Assembly (NCBI GenBank): GCA_022826345.1
Contig: JAJDVB010000068.1
Coordinates: forward strand, 1 to 22,808
Source of the DNA: Alphaproteobacteria bacterium
Lineage (GTDB): Bacteria; Pseudomonadota; Alphaproteobacteria; UBA828
Direction of reading: 5' to 3'
Length of the DNA stretch: 22,808 nt
Position 1 is the first letter of the stretch; each line of letters starts with the position of its first letter. The position numbers and the translations under genes are program-made. Positions 7,802 to 16,741 of this stretch are shown in pieces. Below the pieces are notes generated by a model. That model had not been told where the DNA came from. It did not search any database and saw only the letters and a list, made by a program, of their open reading frames with translations.

Positions 7802-9841
7802 ATGAGTGGGGCGGTCGTCGGCGTCGATGTCGGCGGAACCTTCACCGACCTCATCCTCGTGGAGCCTGAGACCGGCGCCGTGAGACTCGCCAAGGTGCCG
7901 TCGACGCCCGCGAACCAGGCGGCCGGTGTGCTCGCTGCGCTCGACAACGCGGCGGCGTCTCTCGCCGATGTCGGGGCCATCATCCACGGCACCACGGTCA
8001 CCACCAACGCGCTGCTGGAACGCAAGCTCAGCCGTTGCGGACTCATCACGACCAAGGGCTTCCGCGACATTCTCGAGCTCGGCCGGCGCACGCGGCCCCA
8101 GCCCTACGGCCTCACCGGCAGCTTCACGCCGCTGATCCCGCGCGAGCTTCGCATCGAGGTGCCGGAGCGCATGGATGCCGCCGGCGAGGTGCTGGTGCCG
8201 CTGGACGAGGCGGCGGTGCGCGCCGCGATCGCGTCGCTTCAAGCCGCAGGCTGCGACTCACTCGTGATCCACTTCCTGCACAGCTACAAGAACCCTGCGC
8301 ATGAGGAGAGCGCGCTCGCCATCGCCCGCGAATGCTGGCCCGAGGGCCACGTCACGGCGGGGCACACGATCCTCGCCGAGTTCCGCGAGTTCGAACGCGG
8401 CGTCGCGGCGGCCGTGAACGCCTGCGTCCAGCCGCTGTTGCATCGCTATCTCGACCGCTTGCAGGGGCAGCTGGCGGGCCGCGGCTATGGGCGCGAGCTG
8501 CTGGTGATCCAGGGCAACGGCGGCAGCGTCTCGGCCCGCTCGGCGGCGGCGAAGGCGGTCAACACGGTGCTCTCGGGCCCGGCGTCCGGCGTCATGGCCG
8601 CGGCCGCCATCGGCCGCGCTGCCGGTGCCGAGCGGCTGATCACCTTCGACACCGGCGGCACGAGCGCCGACGTGGGCCTGGTGCTGGACGGCGTGCCGGC
8701 AGTCACGGCCGAGATGGAGCTGGAGCACGGCATGCCCATCCACGTGCCCATGGTGGACGTGCACACCGTGGGCGCAGGCGGCGGCAGCCTCGCGCGGATC
8801 GACGAGGCCGGCTTGCTCCAGGTGGGGCCCGAGAGCGCGGGCGCCCAGCCTGGGCCGATCTGCTACGGCCGGGGCGGCGAGCGGCCGACGCTCACCGACG
8901 CCAACCTGATCCTCGGCCGGCTCGATCCGGGCGCCCTGCTCGCGGTCGAGAACCCGGTCGCGCCCGACGACGTGCGGGCGGCGTTGGCGGAGGCCGTCGG
9001 CGCCCCCCTCGGCCTCGATGCGGACGCCGCGGCGGCGGCAGTCGTCCGCATCGCCAACGACCGCATGGCTGGCGCGATCCGCATGGCGACGCTCGCGCGC
9101 GGCCACGACCCGCGCGACTTCGTACTCTTCGCCTTCGGCGGTGCGGGCCCCATGCACGCCGCGGCGCTCGCCGCAGAGCTTGGCATCCCGCGCGTGATGA
9201 TCCCGGCCCGGCCGGGGATCACCAGCGCCGTCGGTTGCATCACGGCCGATCTGCGCCATGACTACGTGAATACGGTCAACGCGCCGCTGGCGGAGGCGGA
9301 TATGGCAGCCGTCCGCGCGATCCTCGAACGCCAGGCGGCAGACGGGCGCGCGACCATCGAGCAGGAGGGCGTCGCGGTCGGCGAGATCGCGTATCTGCAC
9401 GCCGCCGACATGCAGTTCGAGGGGCAGACCCACCTGCTCACGGTGCCGGTCGAGAGCCCCGACGTGACGCGCGAGGAACTCCAGAACGCCTTCGAGGCCG
9501 CCTATTGGGAACGCTTCGCGGTGGCGCTCGACACGATCCCGGCGGTGCTGGTCAACCTGCACACCGCGGCGATCGGCGCCAGACCGGCGGTGCCGCTCGC
9601 CGCACTCGGCGGCCAGGCGCGGGCCGCTTTTCTCGACGGCGCGCTGATCGGCACCCGCCGGGTCTGGTTCCCCACCGGCTGGGCGGAGAGCCCGGTCTAC
9701 GACCGTGACCGCCTGCCGGCCGACGCAGCCTTCCCAGGCCCCGCGATCGTGCAGCAGACCGACTGCACCAGCGTGGTCGAACCGGGCAACCGGGCCTCCC
9801 TCGATACCATCGGCAACCTGATCCTGGACGTGAGCGGATGA
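7802..9841 (+). CDS. hyuA: Hydantoinase/oxoprolinase family subunit A (HyuA-like, ATP-binding)
   Basis: The 679-residue protein is a full-length HyuA-type subunit, the partner that binds and uses ATP in N-methylhydantoinase, 5-oxoprolinase, caprolactamase and acetone carboxylase relatives. The N-terminal phosphate-binding motif V-D-V-G-G-T-F-T-D (8-16), I-I-H-G-T-T-V-T-T-N-A-L-L-E-R-K (around 61-76), F-D-T-G-G-T-S-A-D-V-G and G-G-A-G-P-M-H-A show the actin-like ATPase fold. With HyuB it would hydrolyse (or carboxylate) its substrate at the cost of ATP. In this operon, opening of the lactam made by the preceding reductase is the simplest role, as inference. It starts 7 bases after the UPF0280 gene and ends in an ATGA overlap with hyuB. 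Confidence 0.92.
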   Translation: MSGAVVGVDVGGTFTDLILVEPETGAVRLAKVPSTPANQAAGVLAALDNAAASLADVGAIIHGTTVTTNALLERKLSRCGLITTKGFRDILELGRRTRPQPYGLTGSFTPLIPRELRIEVPERMDAAGEVLVPLDEAAVRAAIASLQAAGCDSLVIHFLHSYKNPAHEESALAIARECWPEGHVTAGHTILAEFREFERGVAAAVNACVQPLLHRYLDRLQGQLAGRGYGRELLVIQGNGGSVSARSAAAKAVNTVLSGPASGVMAAAAIGRAAGAERLITFDTGGTSADVGLVLDGVPAVTAEMELEHGMPIHVPMVDVHTVGAGGGSLARIDEAGLLQVGPESAGAQPGPICYGRGGERPTLTDANLILGRLDPGALLAVENPVAPDDVRAALAEAVGAPLGLDADAAAAAVVRIANDRMAGAIRMATLARGHDPRDFVLFAFGGAGPMHAAALAAELGIPRVMIPARPGITSAVGCITADLRHDYVNTVNAPLAEADMAAVRAILERQAADGRATIEQEGVAVGEIAYLHAADMQFEGQTHLLTVPVESPDVTREELQNAFEAAYWERFAVALDTIPAVLVNLHTAAIGARPAVPLAALGGQARAAFLDGALIGTRRVWFPTGWAESPVYDRDRLPADAAFPGPAIVQQTDCTSVVEPGNRASLDTIGNLILDVSG

Positions 9842-11589
9842 GCGAGCTCGATCCCATCACCCTCGGCGTGGTGCAGAGCGGCCTGCAGCAGGTCTGCAAC
9901 GAGATGGACCTCGCCTTCGTCCGCTCGGCCTTCAGCCCCGTCATCTCGGAGGGGCTGGACCGCTCCGACGGCATATACGCGAAGGAAGACGGCAAGCTGA
10001 TCGCACAGGGCGAGCTGGGGCTCCCGGTCTTCGTCGGCACCATGCAGTTCTCGACCGAGCACCTGATCGCCACCAAACCCACGGTGCGCGAGGGCGACAT
10101 CTTCGCCGTCAACGACCCCTACCTCGGCGGCACCCACCTGATGGACGTGCGTTTCGCGCTACCGTTCTTCTACGAGGGCGCGCACTTCGCCTGGCTCTCC
10201 AACACCGGCCACTGGCCGGACACCGGCGGCATGGTGCCGGGCGGCTTCTCGGCGCGCGCCACCGAGGTGGTGCAGGAGGGCCTGCGCTTCCCGCCGGTCA
10301 AGCTCTACAAGGAAGGCACGATCGACGAGGAGATCCTCTCGATCATCCTCTCCAACATCCGCGTGCCCGAGCAGCGCATCGGCGATATCGAGGCCCAGTC
10401 GGCAGCGCTGCTGGTGGGCGCCCGGCGGATGACGGCGCTGCTGGACAAGTACGGCCAATCGCTGGTGGAAGATGTGATCGCAGAGATGCGCCAGCGCGCC
10501 GCACGCCAGATGCGGGCCAAGATCGAGACGATCCCGGACGGCAGCTACCGCGGCCTCGCCACGGTCGATTCAGACGGCGTGGTGAACGAGCCGCTCACCA
10601 TCGACATGCGCATCCGCGTCGAGGACACCGAGCTCTACTTCGACATGTCGCACTCCAGCCCGCCCTGCCTGGGGCCGATGAACAGCGTGGCGGCGACCAC
10701 CAAGTCCGCCATCTACCTCGCGATCCGCCACATCTTCCCCGACGTGCCCATCAACGCCGGCATGTTCGAGCCGCTGCACATCACCGAGCCCAAGGGCACC
10801 TTCCTCCACGCCGAATACCCGCGCCCGGTCTCGGGCTGCGCGGCGGAGGTGAGCCAGCGCATCGCGGAAGCGGTGTTCGATGCGCTCGCCCAGGCGATTC
10901 CGGACCGCCTCTTCGCCGCGCCCGCCGGCACCTCGGGCAACTTCGCCGTGGGCGGTAGCGATCCTGCGAGGGCGCGTGACTACGTGATGTACCTCTTCAC
11001 CGGCGGCGGCTACGGCGGCTCGCCCGAAGGCGACGGCCTCACCAACGGCTGCTCGACCATCGGCATCTCCAAGTCGCAGCCGATCGAGGTGATGGAGCAG
11101 AAGTACCCGGTGCTCTTCCAGGAATACTCGCTGCACGAAGGCTCGGGCGGGGCCGGCCGCTGGCGGGGCGGCTTCGGCGTGACCTACGCCTGCACGCTCC
11201 GGCGGGGCGCGGCCTCTGCCTCCATGGTCATGGACCACGGCCGCACCGGGCCCAACGGTGCGCTCGGCGGCGCGCCCGGCGGTGTCAACACCGTGGACGT
11301 GATCCGCGCCGACGGCTCGGCCTACAAGCCGCCGCATCTCTCCAAGGACCAGGAAATCCCGCTTCGTCCCGGCGATACCGTGCGCGTTTCGACGCCGGGC
11401 GGTGGCGGCTACGGCGATCCGCACGAGCGTGAGCCGGCGCTGGTCCTGCATGACGTGATGCGCGGCTACTACACGGTGGACGAGGGGACGCAGCGCTTCG
11501 GCGTGGTTCTCCGCGGCGACCCGCTTCAGGTGGACGAGGAAGCCACCACAATCCGGCGCGGTGCCGGGCCCTGCACTACGGGCGGTTAG
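9838..11589 (+). CDS. hyuB: Hydantoinase/oxoprolinase family subunit B (HyuB-like)
   Basis: The 583-residue protein is the catalytic partner of HyuA. It has N-D-P-Y-L-G-G-T-H-L-M-D-V (92-104), whose His100 and Asp103 are candidate metal ligands, plus E-G-S-G-G-A-G-R-W-R-G-G-F-G and the Gly-rich S-T-P-G-G-G-G-Y-G-D-P near the C-terminus. In the usual P-V-H-L-G-S-M segment this protein reads P-V-F-V-G-T-M (63-69), with Phe65 where His is common. That may mark a different substrate class or a diverged metal site. Length is normal for the stand-alone family. It overlaps hyuA by 4 bases and is the last gene of the operon; its TAG stop starts a TAGAGCACGTTCC motif seen after other genes here. Confidence 0.92.
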   Translation: MSELDPITLGVVQSGLQQVCNEMDLAFVRSAFSPVISEGLDRSDGIYAKEDGKLIAQGELGLPVFVGTMQFSTEHLIATKPTVREGDIFAVNDPYLGGTHLMDVRFALPFFYEGAHFAWLSNTGHWPDTGGMVPGGFSARATEVVQEGLRFPPVKLYKEGTIDEEILSIILSNIRVPEQRIGDIEAQSAALLVGARRMTALLDKYGQSLVEDVIAEMRQRAARQMRAKIETIPDGSYRGLATVDSDGVVNEPLTIDMRIRVEDTELYFDMSHSSPPCLGPMNSVAATTKSAIYLAIRHIFPDVPINAGMFEPLHITEPKGTFLHAEYPRPVSGCAAEVSQRIAEAVFDALAQAIPDRLFAAPAGTSGNFAVGGSDPARARDYVMYLFTGGGYGGSPEGDGLTNGCSTIGISKSQPIEVMEQKYPVLFQEYSLHEGSGGAGRWRGGFGVTYACTLRRGAASASMVMDHGRTGPNGALGGAPGGVNTVDVIRADGSAYKPPHLSKDQEIPLRPGDTVRVSTPGGGGYGDPHEREPALVLHDVMRGYYTVDEGTQRFGVVLRGDPLQVDEEATTIRRGAGPCTTGG

Positions 11590-11631
11590 AGCACGTTCCT
11601 ATCCGCCGCGGTCGTCTTGGATACCTCGAAA

Positions 11632-12366
11632 CTAATAACCCAAGACGCTGTAATCGCCGTTCACGATCAGGCGAATGGAGACGTACAGACCAAGCAGAGA
11701 GAACAGAACCCAAGGGCAATTCATCCCATAGATGTAGACGTATTTCTCGCGCCGACTGATCCGTTCTTGCCGACCGGCTACAAAGAAGCTGACCCAATAG
11801 ATCGACGTCATGTAAGTCAATTGCCAGAACAGCATCGTTCCGATAATACCCGCCACAAGCGCGGGCATCAGATTGAACGTAAAGGCAGCGTACAGGATCA
11901 ATGTCGGGATCGGCGTTGCGAAACCGTTGGCAATATCCACGTTGAAACCGAACGTGCGTCTGTCGGCGTAGGAGCTGTCGTACAGGGAATAGGTCGCCCA
12001 GACATCTGCCCAGAGCGTTGGCGACACGATCCTTCCCAACGGAACCCTGTGGACAAGGAATTCGACAACCGGCGTCCGGCCCGTTTCGCGCCGGTGATCG
12101 TCCCAGTATTCGGCCCGCTTCTCGATATAGTCCCTTTTGAAGAACAGACACTGTTCCCAATAGCAGATGACGAGATTGACCGAGAAGAACAGGCTCAAGA
12201 GGGCATGGATTTCATCGAGGTCTCCGCGAATCCAGTAGCGTCCGCCGATGCCGGCCAATGCAAGGAGCGCAACGATCAACACCGCGAGCAGTCCGGCCGG
12301 AATAGCAGCCCCGGTCCGGCGCGCGTCGCGTTCGGGAAGCGCTCGATCCGGTCGGTGTTCGGTCAT
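11632..12366 (-). CDS. Multi-pass membrane protein of unknown function
   Basis: The 244-residue protein has a charged N-terminus (M-T-E-H-R-P-D-R) and about five predicted membrane segments, starting with A-G-L-L-A-V-L-I-V-A-L-L-A-L-A near residue 24. Between TM2 and TM3 lies a hydrophilic stretch with many charged residues, then D-V-W-A-T-Y-S-L-Y-D-S-S-Y-A-D-R. That last segment faintly resembles the W-x-E-Y-x-x-x-D-x-R-Y pattern of emopamil-binding/EXPERA proteins, but I would not assign it. ATG 12366 is chosen over an upstream in-frame start (12432) because AGGA lies 5 bases before it. Its base composition is visibly less GC-rich than the flanking genes, suggesting a different origin. It lies 146 bases downstream of the acyl-CoA synthetase on the same strand and converges with hyuB. 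Confidence 0.7.
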   Translation of the reverse strand: MTEHRPDRALPERDARRTGAAIPAGLLAVLIVALLALAGIGGRYWIRGDLDEIHALLSLFFSVNLVICYWEQCLFFKRDYIEKRAEYWDDHRRETGRTPVVEFLVHRVPLGRIVSPTLWADVWATYSLYDSSYADRRTFGFNVDIANGFATPIPTLILYAAFTFNLMPALVAGIIGTMLFWQLTYMTSIYWVSFFVAGRQERISRREKYVYIYGMNCPWVLFSLLGLYVSIRLIVNGDYSVLGY

Positions 12367-12512
12367 GTATCCTGGCCTCGCACGCAGCCCGGCGTCGCGC
12401 TCAGCCAGACCTGTCGAACGCCACGCAACCACGTGGATGGCCGGGACAAGCCCTGGCCATGATGCGCAGTGGGCACCTCACCAGTGCGGTCAAGCGTCTC
12501 GACCAGAACGCT

Positions 12513-14144
12513 CTAGCTTCTGCCGCCGTTCCCGCTCACCAATAGCCCCTCGTAGCGCTCGCGCAGCGCCGACTTGAGGAACTTGCCGGTGGACGTACGC
12601 GGGATCTCGTCCACGAACACGTAATCGTCCGGCAGCCACCACTTGGCGAAGCCGTCGGCGAGGTGGTTCTGAAGCGCATCGGCGTCCGCCTCTGCCCCTT
12701 CCTTGAGAACGATGACGGCGAGCGGGCGCTCGTCCCACTTCTCGTGCCGTGCCGCGATCACCGCAGCCTCGCTCACTGCGGGATGGCCCATCAGGGCGTT
12801 CTCCAGATCGACCGAGCTGATCCACTCACCGCCGGACTTGATCAGGTCCTTGGTGCGGTCGGTGATCTTCATGTAGCCCTCGGCGTCGATGGTGGCGACG
12901 TCGCCGGTGCGCAGCCAGCCGTCGTCGGTCCACTTGTCGCCGAGCTCGCCGGAATCGTGGTAGGCGGCGGCGATCCAGGGTCCGCGCACCTGCACCTCGC
13001 CCATGGTCTCGCCGTCCCAGGGCGCGGTGCCGGCGTCGTTTATCAACCGCATGTCGACGAAGGGCATGGCGATGCCCTGCTTCGCCCGGTAGTCGTACTG
13101 GGCATCCTCGTCGAGCTCTCCCATGGTCGCCTTGATGACCCCGGCGCTGCCGAGCGGCGTCATCTCGGTCATGCCCCAGGCGTGGATGGTGCGGACGCCG
13201 TGACGGTCGAAGCCCCGGATCATGGCCTCGCTCGCCGCCGAGCCGCCGACCGCGGTGCGGAGCCGCGGGTCGAGGGACCAGCGCTCCGGCTCCGCGTCCA
13301 GCGCCTGGAGGATTCCGTTCCAGATCGTCGGCACGCCTGCGGCGAACGTGACCCCCTCGGCCTCACAGAGATTGAGCAGGCTCACCGGATCGAGATGCGG
13401 CCCCGGCAGCACGACGCGGGCGCCGGTTGCGACGGCGCCGTAGGGCAGGCCCCAGCCGTTGGCGTGGAACATCGGCACCACCGGCATGATGGTGTCGTGC
13501 TGGCTGACGCCGAAGGGCTCGGTCATGCACATCGCCATGGTGTGGAGCACCATGGCCCGGTGCGAGTAGACGACGCCCTTCGGCCGCCCCGTGGTGCCGG
13601 AGGTGTAGCAGACGCCGCAGGCGTCGCGCTCGTCGAGGGCGGGCAGGTCGTCGTCGGGATCGCCCGACGCCAGCAGGTCTTCGTAGTTCTCGTAGCCCTC
13701 CGGCACCGGCTGGCCCGAGAGCGCCACCACGAACACGCGCTCCGGCGCGATCTCGGGCCGCACCTTCTCGAACAGCGGCAGCAGCACGTCGTCCACGATC
13801 ACGAAATGGTCACCGGCGTGGTTCGCGATGTAGGCGATGTCGTTGGGGTGCAGGCGGAAGTTGAGCGTGTGGAGCACGCAGCCGGCGGCGGGGACGCCGA
13901 AGTAGCACTCCTCGTGCGGATAGTTGTTCCACATCATGGTGCCCACCGGGTCGCCCCGCTTGAGCCCTGCCCTCTGGAGCGCCGAGGCAAGCTGGCGGGC
14001 GCGGCGGTGGAAATCGCCGTAGCGGTAGCGGTGCAGCGACTTGTCCGGCAGGCGGGTGACGATCTCGCTGTCCTTGAGCAGCGTGCCGGTCCGCTCCAGG
14101 TACTGCACAAGCGTGAGCGGGTAGTCCATCATCGTCGCGCGCAT
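12513..14144 (-). CDS. Acyl-CoA synthetase of the ANL superfamily (AlkK-like)
   Basis: The 543-residue protein activates a carboxylic acid to its CoA thioester through an acyl-adenylate. It carries the P-loop [11 protein letters not shown] (180-190), the adenylate motif G-M-T-E-M-T-P-L-G (324-332), T-G-D (413-415), [16 protein letters not shown] (429-444) and the C-terminal T-S-T-G-K with catalytic Lys521. Overall pattern is that of medium/long-chain AlkK-type ligases, probably cytoplasmic. The exact acid cannot be read from sequence; medium-chain fatty acids are the default, while a dicarboxylate-type product of the catabolic operon is a weak alternative. A strong GGAGGAG precedes the ATG. 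It is divergent from the ureE-like gene, with 123 bases between. Confidence 0.9.
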   Translation of the reverse strand: MRATMMDYPLTLVQYLERTGTLLKDSEIVTRLPDKSLHRYRYGDFHRRARQLASALQRAGLKRGDPVGTMMWNNYPHEECYFGVPAAGCVLHTLNFRLHPNDIAYIANHAGDHFVIVDDVLLPLFEKVRPEIAPERVFVVALSGQPVPEGYENYEDLLASGDPDDDLPALDERDACGVCYTSGTTGRPKGVVYSHRAMVLHTMAMCMTEPFGVSQHDTIMPVVPMFHANGWGLPYGAVATGARVVLPGPHLDPVSLLNLCEAEGVTFAAGVPTIWNGILQALDAEPERWSLDPRLRTAVGGSAASEAMIRGFDRHGVRTIHAWGMTEMTPLGSAGVIKATMGELDEDAQYDYRAKQGIAMPFVDMRLINDAGTAPWDGETMGEVQVRGPWIAAAYHDSGELGDKWTDDGWLRTGDVATIDAEGYMKITDRTKDLIKSGGEWISSVDLENALMGHPAVSEAAVIAARHEKWDERPLAVIVLKEGAEADADALQNHLADGFAKWWLPDDYVFVDEIPRTSTGKFLKSALRERYEGLLVSGNGGRS

Positions 14145-14148
14145 CAGT

Positions 14149-14155
14149 CTCCTCC
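14149..14155 (-). promoter_or_regulatory. Strong ribosome binding site of the acyl-CoA synthetase
   Basis: Read on the minus strand, GGAGGAG lies 4 bases before ATG (14142-14144). It is among the strongest Shine-Dalgarno matches in the window and settles the start. Confidence 0.8.
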
Positions 14156-14267
14156 GCGTGGCGCCCGTGGCGCATGATGCCGAAGGCCCGGCCGCCCTTC
14201 AATCGACACGCGGCGCGCCGGCCGCCCCTCCCTTGCCAGCGCTTCCGATCGCCTTAAGCTGCCCGCC

Positions 14268-14726
14268 ATGCTGCGGCTCACCCAGATTCTCGGCAACGCG
14301 ACCGACCCGGCAATTGCCGAGCGGCTGCATGCGCTGGAGCACGACGGGCGCGTCGAGACCATCACGCTGGATGCGGCCGACACCGCGCGCAAGCGGCTCC
14401 GGGTCACGACCGACAAGGGGACCGATTGCGCGGTGGCCATTGCGCGCTCCGACCGCCTCACCAATGGCGCGGTGCTGCTGCTGGAGGACGACCGCGCCAT
14501 CGTAGTTCGCATGCGCGAGACCGTGTGGCTCGCGCTAGAGCCTCGCGATCTGGCGGCAGCGCTGGACCTCGGCTATTTCTGCGGCAATCTGCACTGGCGG
14601 GTGCGGTTCGAAGGCGAAGTCATCAAAGTGGCGCTGGACGGCCCGCGCGAGACCTATATCGCGCGGCTCGCCCAGCATCTCGCCGACGGCCGGACGCGCA
14701 TCATTGAGGAGCAGGACGAAAAGTGA
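14268..14726 (+). CDS. ureE: UreE-like metallochaperone
   Basis: The 152-residue protein has both UreE domains. The N-terminal part (1-72) contains [13 protein letters not shown] and the C-terminal metal-binding part contains G-N-L-H-W (106-110), with His109 at the position of the conserved nickel ligand of the G-N-R-H motif. The His-rich tail of many UreE proteins is absent; the C-terminus ends E-E-Q-D-E-K. UreE normally hands nickel to UreG for urease activation. Here no urease structural gene, ureD or ureF is in the window, so it may serve an unlinked urease or another metalloenzyme. No clear Shine-Dalgarno precedes the ATG. It overlaps the ureG-like gene by 4 bases. Confidence 0.82.
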   Translation: MLRLTQILGNATDPAIAERLHALEHDGRVETITLDAADTARKRLRVTTDKGTDCAVAIARSDRLTNGAVLLLEDDRAIVVRMRETVWLALEPRDLAAALDLGYFCGNLHWRVRFEGEVIKVALDGPRETYIARLAQHLADGRTRIIEEQDEK

Positions 14727-15376
14727 CAATGCAGGCGGCGCAAAACATGGCCGGGGCAATGGCGGCCGCGAGCGCGGCACGGGTCGGGATCGGCGGGCCG
14801 GTGGGCTCGGGCAAGACCGCGCTGATCGAGGGGCTGCTGCCGCTCTTCGCCGCGCGCGGCAGCTCCATGGCCATCGTCACCAACGACCTGGTGACGCAGG
14901 AGGATGCTGAGCGCTTGCAGCGGAGCGGGCTGATCTCGCCGGAGCGCGTGGTCGGAGTCGAGGCCGGCGCCTGCCCCCATACCGTGATCCGCGAGGACCC
15001 GACGCTCAACATCGAGGCCGCGGACTTGTTGGAAGAGCAGCTCCGCCCGCTCGACCTGATCCTGATCGAGAGCGGCGGCGACAACCTCGCCTCCACCTTC
15101 TCCCTCGACCTGGTGGATTACTGGATGTTCGTGATCGACGTCTCGGGCGGGGGCGACATCCCGCGCAAGCGGGGGCCGGGGATCATCCGGGCCGACCTGC
15201 TCATCATCAACAAGTCCGACCTCGCGCCCCACGTGGGCGTCGATCTCGCGCTGATGCAGCGGGAGGCGCAAGAGGTGCGTAACGGCCGGCCCGTGCTGCT
15301 CACCAACTGCCGCACCGGCGAGGGTCTAGACCGGGTCGCCGATCACCTCGCCCACGACGTGCTGATGGAGGGTTAA
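14723..15376 (+). CDS. ureG: UreG-like SIMIBI GTPase
   Basis: The 217-residue GTPase has the P-loop G-G-P-V-G-S-G-K-T (24-32), [11 protein letters not shown], the metal-binding C-P-H (84-86) in [15 protein letters not shown] and N-K-S-D (163-166) for guanine recognition. These are the UreG signatures for GTP-driven nickel insertion. The usual His-rich N-terminus is missing and the common V-E-T-G-G-C-P-H is changed to [11 protein letters not shown] 14723 is chosen since AGGA lies 6 bases upstream and it gives a GTGA overlap with the ureE-like stop; ATG 14729 is the alternative. The two form a unit, with the flavin monooxygenase 6 bases downstream. Function in urease or for another metal enzyme is unresolved. 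Confidence 0.85.
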   Translation: MTMQAAQNMAGAMAAASAARVGIGGPVGSGKTALIEGLLPLFAARGSSMAIVTNDLVTQEDAERLQRSGLISPERVVGVEAGACPHTVIREDPTLNIEAADLLEEQLRPLDLILIESGGDNLASTFSLDLVDYWMFVIDVSGGGDIPRKRGPGIIRADLLIINKSDLAPHVGVDLALMQREAQEVRNGRPVLLTNCRTGEGLDRVADHLAHDVLMEG

Positions 15377-15382
15377 GCCACC

Positions 15383-16585
15383 ATGAACGAGGCGGCGGCG
15401 GATAAGGCGACGGTGAGAACTCGCGAGAGCCTGCTCGAACGCGCCAGGGAGATCATGGACACGGTCCGCGCCCGCTCGGACGAGACCGAGGAGACCCGGC
15501 GGCTCGCGCCCGAGACCATGCAGGCGATGCGCGAGGCCGGCATCCACCGAATCCTGCAGCCGGCGCGGCATGGCGGGGCCGAAGCGCACTATTCCGGCCT
15601 GGTCGACATCGTGGAGGCCATCTCCATCGCTTGCAGCGCTGCTGGCTGGTGCCTGATCCAGTACTCCTCCCACAACTGCCTGCTCGGCTACTGGCCGCCG
15701 GACGGGCAGGACGAGATCTGGGGCGCGACGCCGGACGCCATGGTGGCGGGCGTGCTGATCCCGAGCCTGGGCCGGGCGGTGCGGGCCGACGGCGGCTGGC
15801 GCATCAGCGGGCGCTGGCCGTTCGCGAGCGGGGTCTACGGCGCCGACTGGTTCATCGCCGCCGCCTTCACCGAAGACGGCGACAAGCCCAGGCTCGCCCA
15901 GATGCACGTGATCCCGCAGGGCGAGTACGAGATCATCGATACCTGGCACACCGCCGGCCTGCGCGGCACCGGCAGCGCCGACGTCGCCGTGGACGACGTT
16001 TTCGTGCCGGACCGCCGCGCGCTTACCATCGACGCCACCAAGGGCGGCGGCACCGCGCCGGGGTGCGCCGTGAACGACGCGGCACTCTACAAGCTGCCGG
16101 CCTACGCCATGTTCTCCATCAACCAGAGCGCCGCCGCGCTCGGCGTGGCCCAGGCCGTCTACGACGACTTCGTGGCCCGCACCCGCGACCGCGTCGCGCG
16201 GATGTCGGGCAAGAGCATGGCCGACTACGCCACCGCGCAGGTCAAGGTGGCCGAGGCCCACACCAACATAGAGACCGCGCGCCTGCTGCTGCACCACTGC
16301 TGCGACAAGGGCATGGCGATCGCCGAGAGCGGCGGGACCGCGCCGATGCCCAAGAAATCCGAGCTGCGCGCCCAGGCGACCATGGCGGGCAAGCTCGCGG
16401 CCGAGGCGGTGGACCTGCTCTTCCACCTCTCGGGCGGCGCCGGGCTTTACGACAGCAACCCGCTCTCGCGCGCCATGCGCGATGTCAACTGCATCCGCGG
16501 CCACATCACCCAGAACTGGGACGTGAACGCCTCGAACCACGGCGGAGTCCTGCTCGGCCTCCCCTCCTCCGATCCGGGACTCTAG
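15383..16585 (+). CDS. Acyl-CoA dehydrogenase-fold flavin-dependent monooxygenase (group D, HpaH/HsaA-like)
   Basis: The 400-residue protein has the acyl-CoA dehydrogenase fold. Its W-R-I-S-G-R-W-P-F-A-S-G-V segment (around 143-155) and C-terminal R-D-V-N-C-I-R-G-H-I-T-Q-N-W-D-V are typical of the oxygenase components of two-component flavin monooxygenases (4-hydroxyphenylacetate, HsaA and DszC types) rather than of true acyl-CoA dehydrogenases. Such enzymes use reduced FMN or FAD from a separate reductase to hydroxylate an aromatic or hetero-aromatic substrate. No flavin reductase gene lies in the window. GGAGGG precedes the ATG by 10 bases. Co-transcription with the UreE/UreG-like genes is likely from the 6-base spacing, though why they should be linked is not evident. 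Confidence 0.8.
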   Translation: MNEAAADKATVRTRESLLERAREIMDTVRARSDETEETRRLAPETMQAMREAGIHRILQPARHGGAEAHYSGLVDIVEAISIACSAAGWCLIQYSSHNCLLGYWPPDGQDEIWGATPDAMVAGVLIPSLGRAVRADGGWRISGRWPFASGVYGADWFIAAAFTEDGDKPRLAQMHVIPQGEYEIIDTWHTAGLRGTGSADVAVDDVFVPDRRALTIDATKGGGTAPGCAVNDAALYKLPAYAMFSINQSAAALGVAQAVYDDFVARTRDRVARMSGKSMADYATAQVKVAEAHTNIETARLLLHHCCDKGMAIAESGGTAPMPKKSELRAQATMAGKLAAEAVDLLFHLSGGAGLYDSNPLSRAMRDVNCIRGHITQNWDVNASNHGGVLLGLPSSDPGL

Positions 16586-16698
16586 ATCGCTATCCGACCT
16601 TACTGGGTCACGGCAGCCCAAACGAATCCCACCTCCCCCTGTCCCCCTCCCCCGAAGGCGGAGGGGGAACGCGGTTGAGATGGCAAGCATTGCCTCCA

Positions 16699-16728
16699 CC
16701 GCCACGGGGCGGAGAGAGAGCGTGGCGG
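16699..16728. terminator. Hairpin between convergent genes
   Basis: An 8-base perfect stem (CCGCCACG, 16699-16706; CGTGGCGG, 16721-16728) with a 14-base loop is followed on the plus strand by TTCCTTCTACTC. It may end transcription of the monooxygenase gene, though the T-run is weak. Confidence 0.4.
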
Positions 16729-16741
16729 TTCCTTCTACTCT

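Noticed and set aside
1861..11589. Covalent flavinylation target of the ApbE type in the operon proteins
   Set aside because: I looked for D-x-x-[ST]-G-A-[ST] and found only partial resemblances, such as F-D-T-G-A-Y in the catalytic subunit, which is a normal family motif.
12663..14177. A 504-codon plus-strand frame over the acyl-CoA synthetase
   Set aside because: It is the antisense shadow of a gene with intact ANL motifs and a strong ribosome binding site on the minus strand.
14268..15376. A urease operon
   Set aside because: Only UreE- and UreG-like genes are present; no structural subunits, ureD or ureF can be found in the window.
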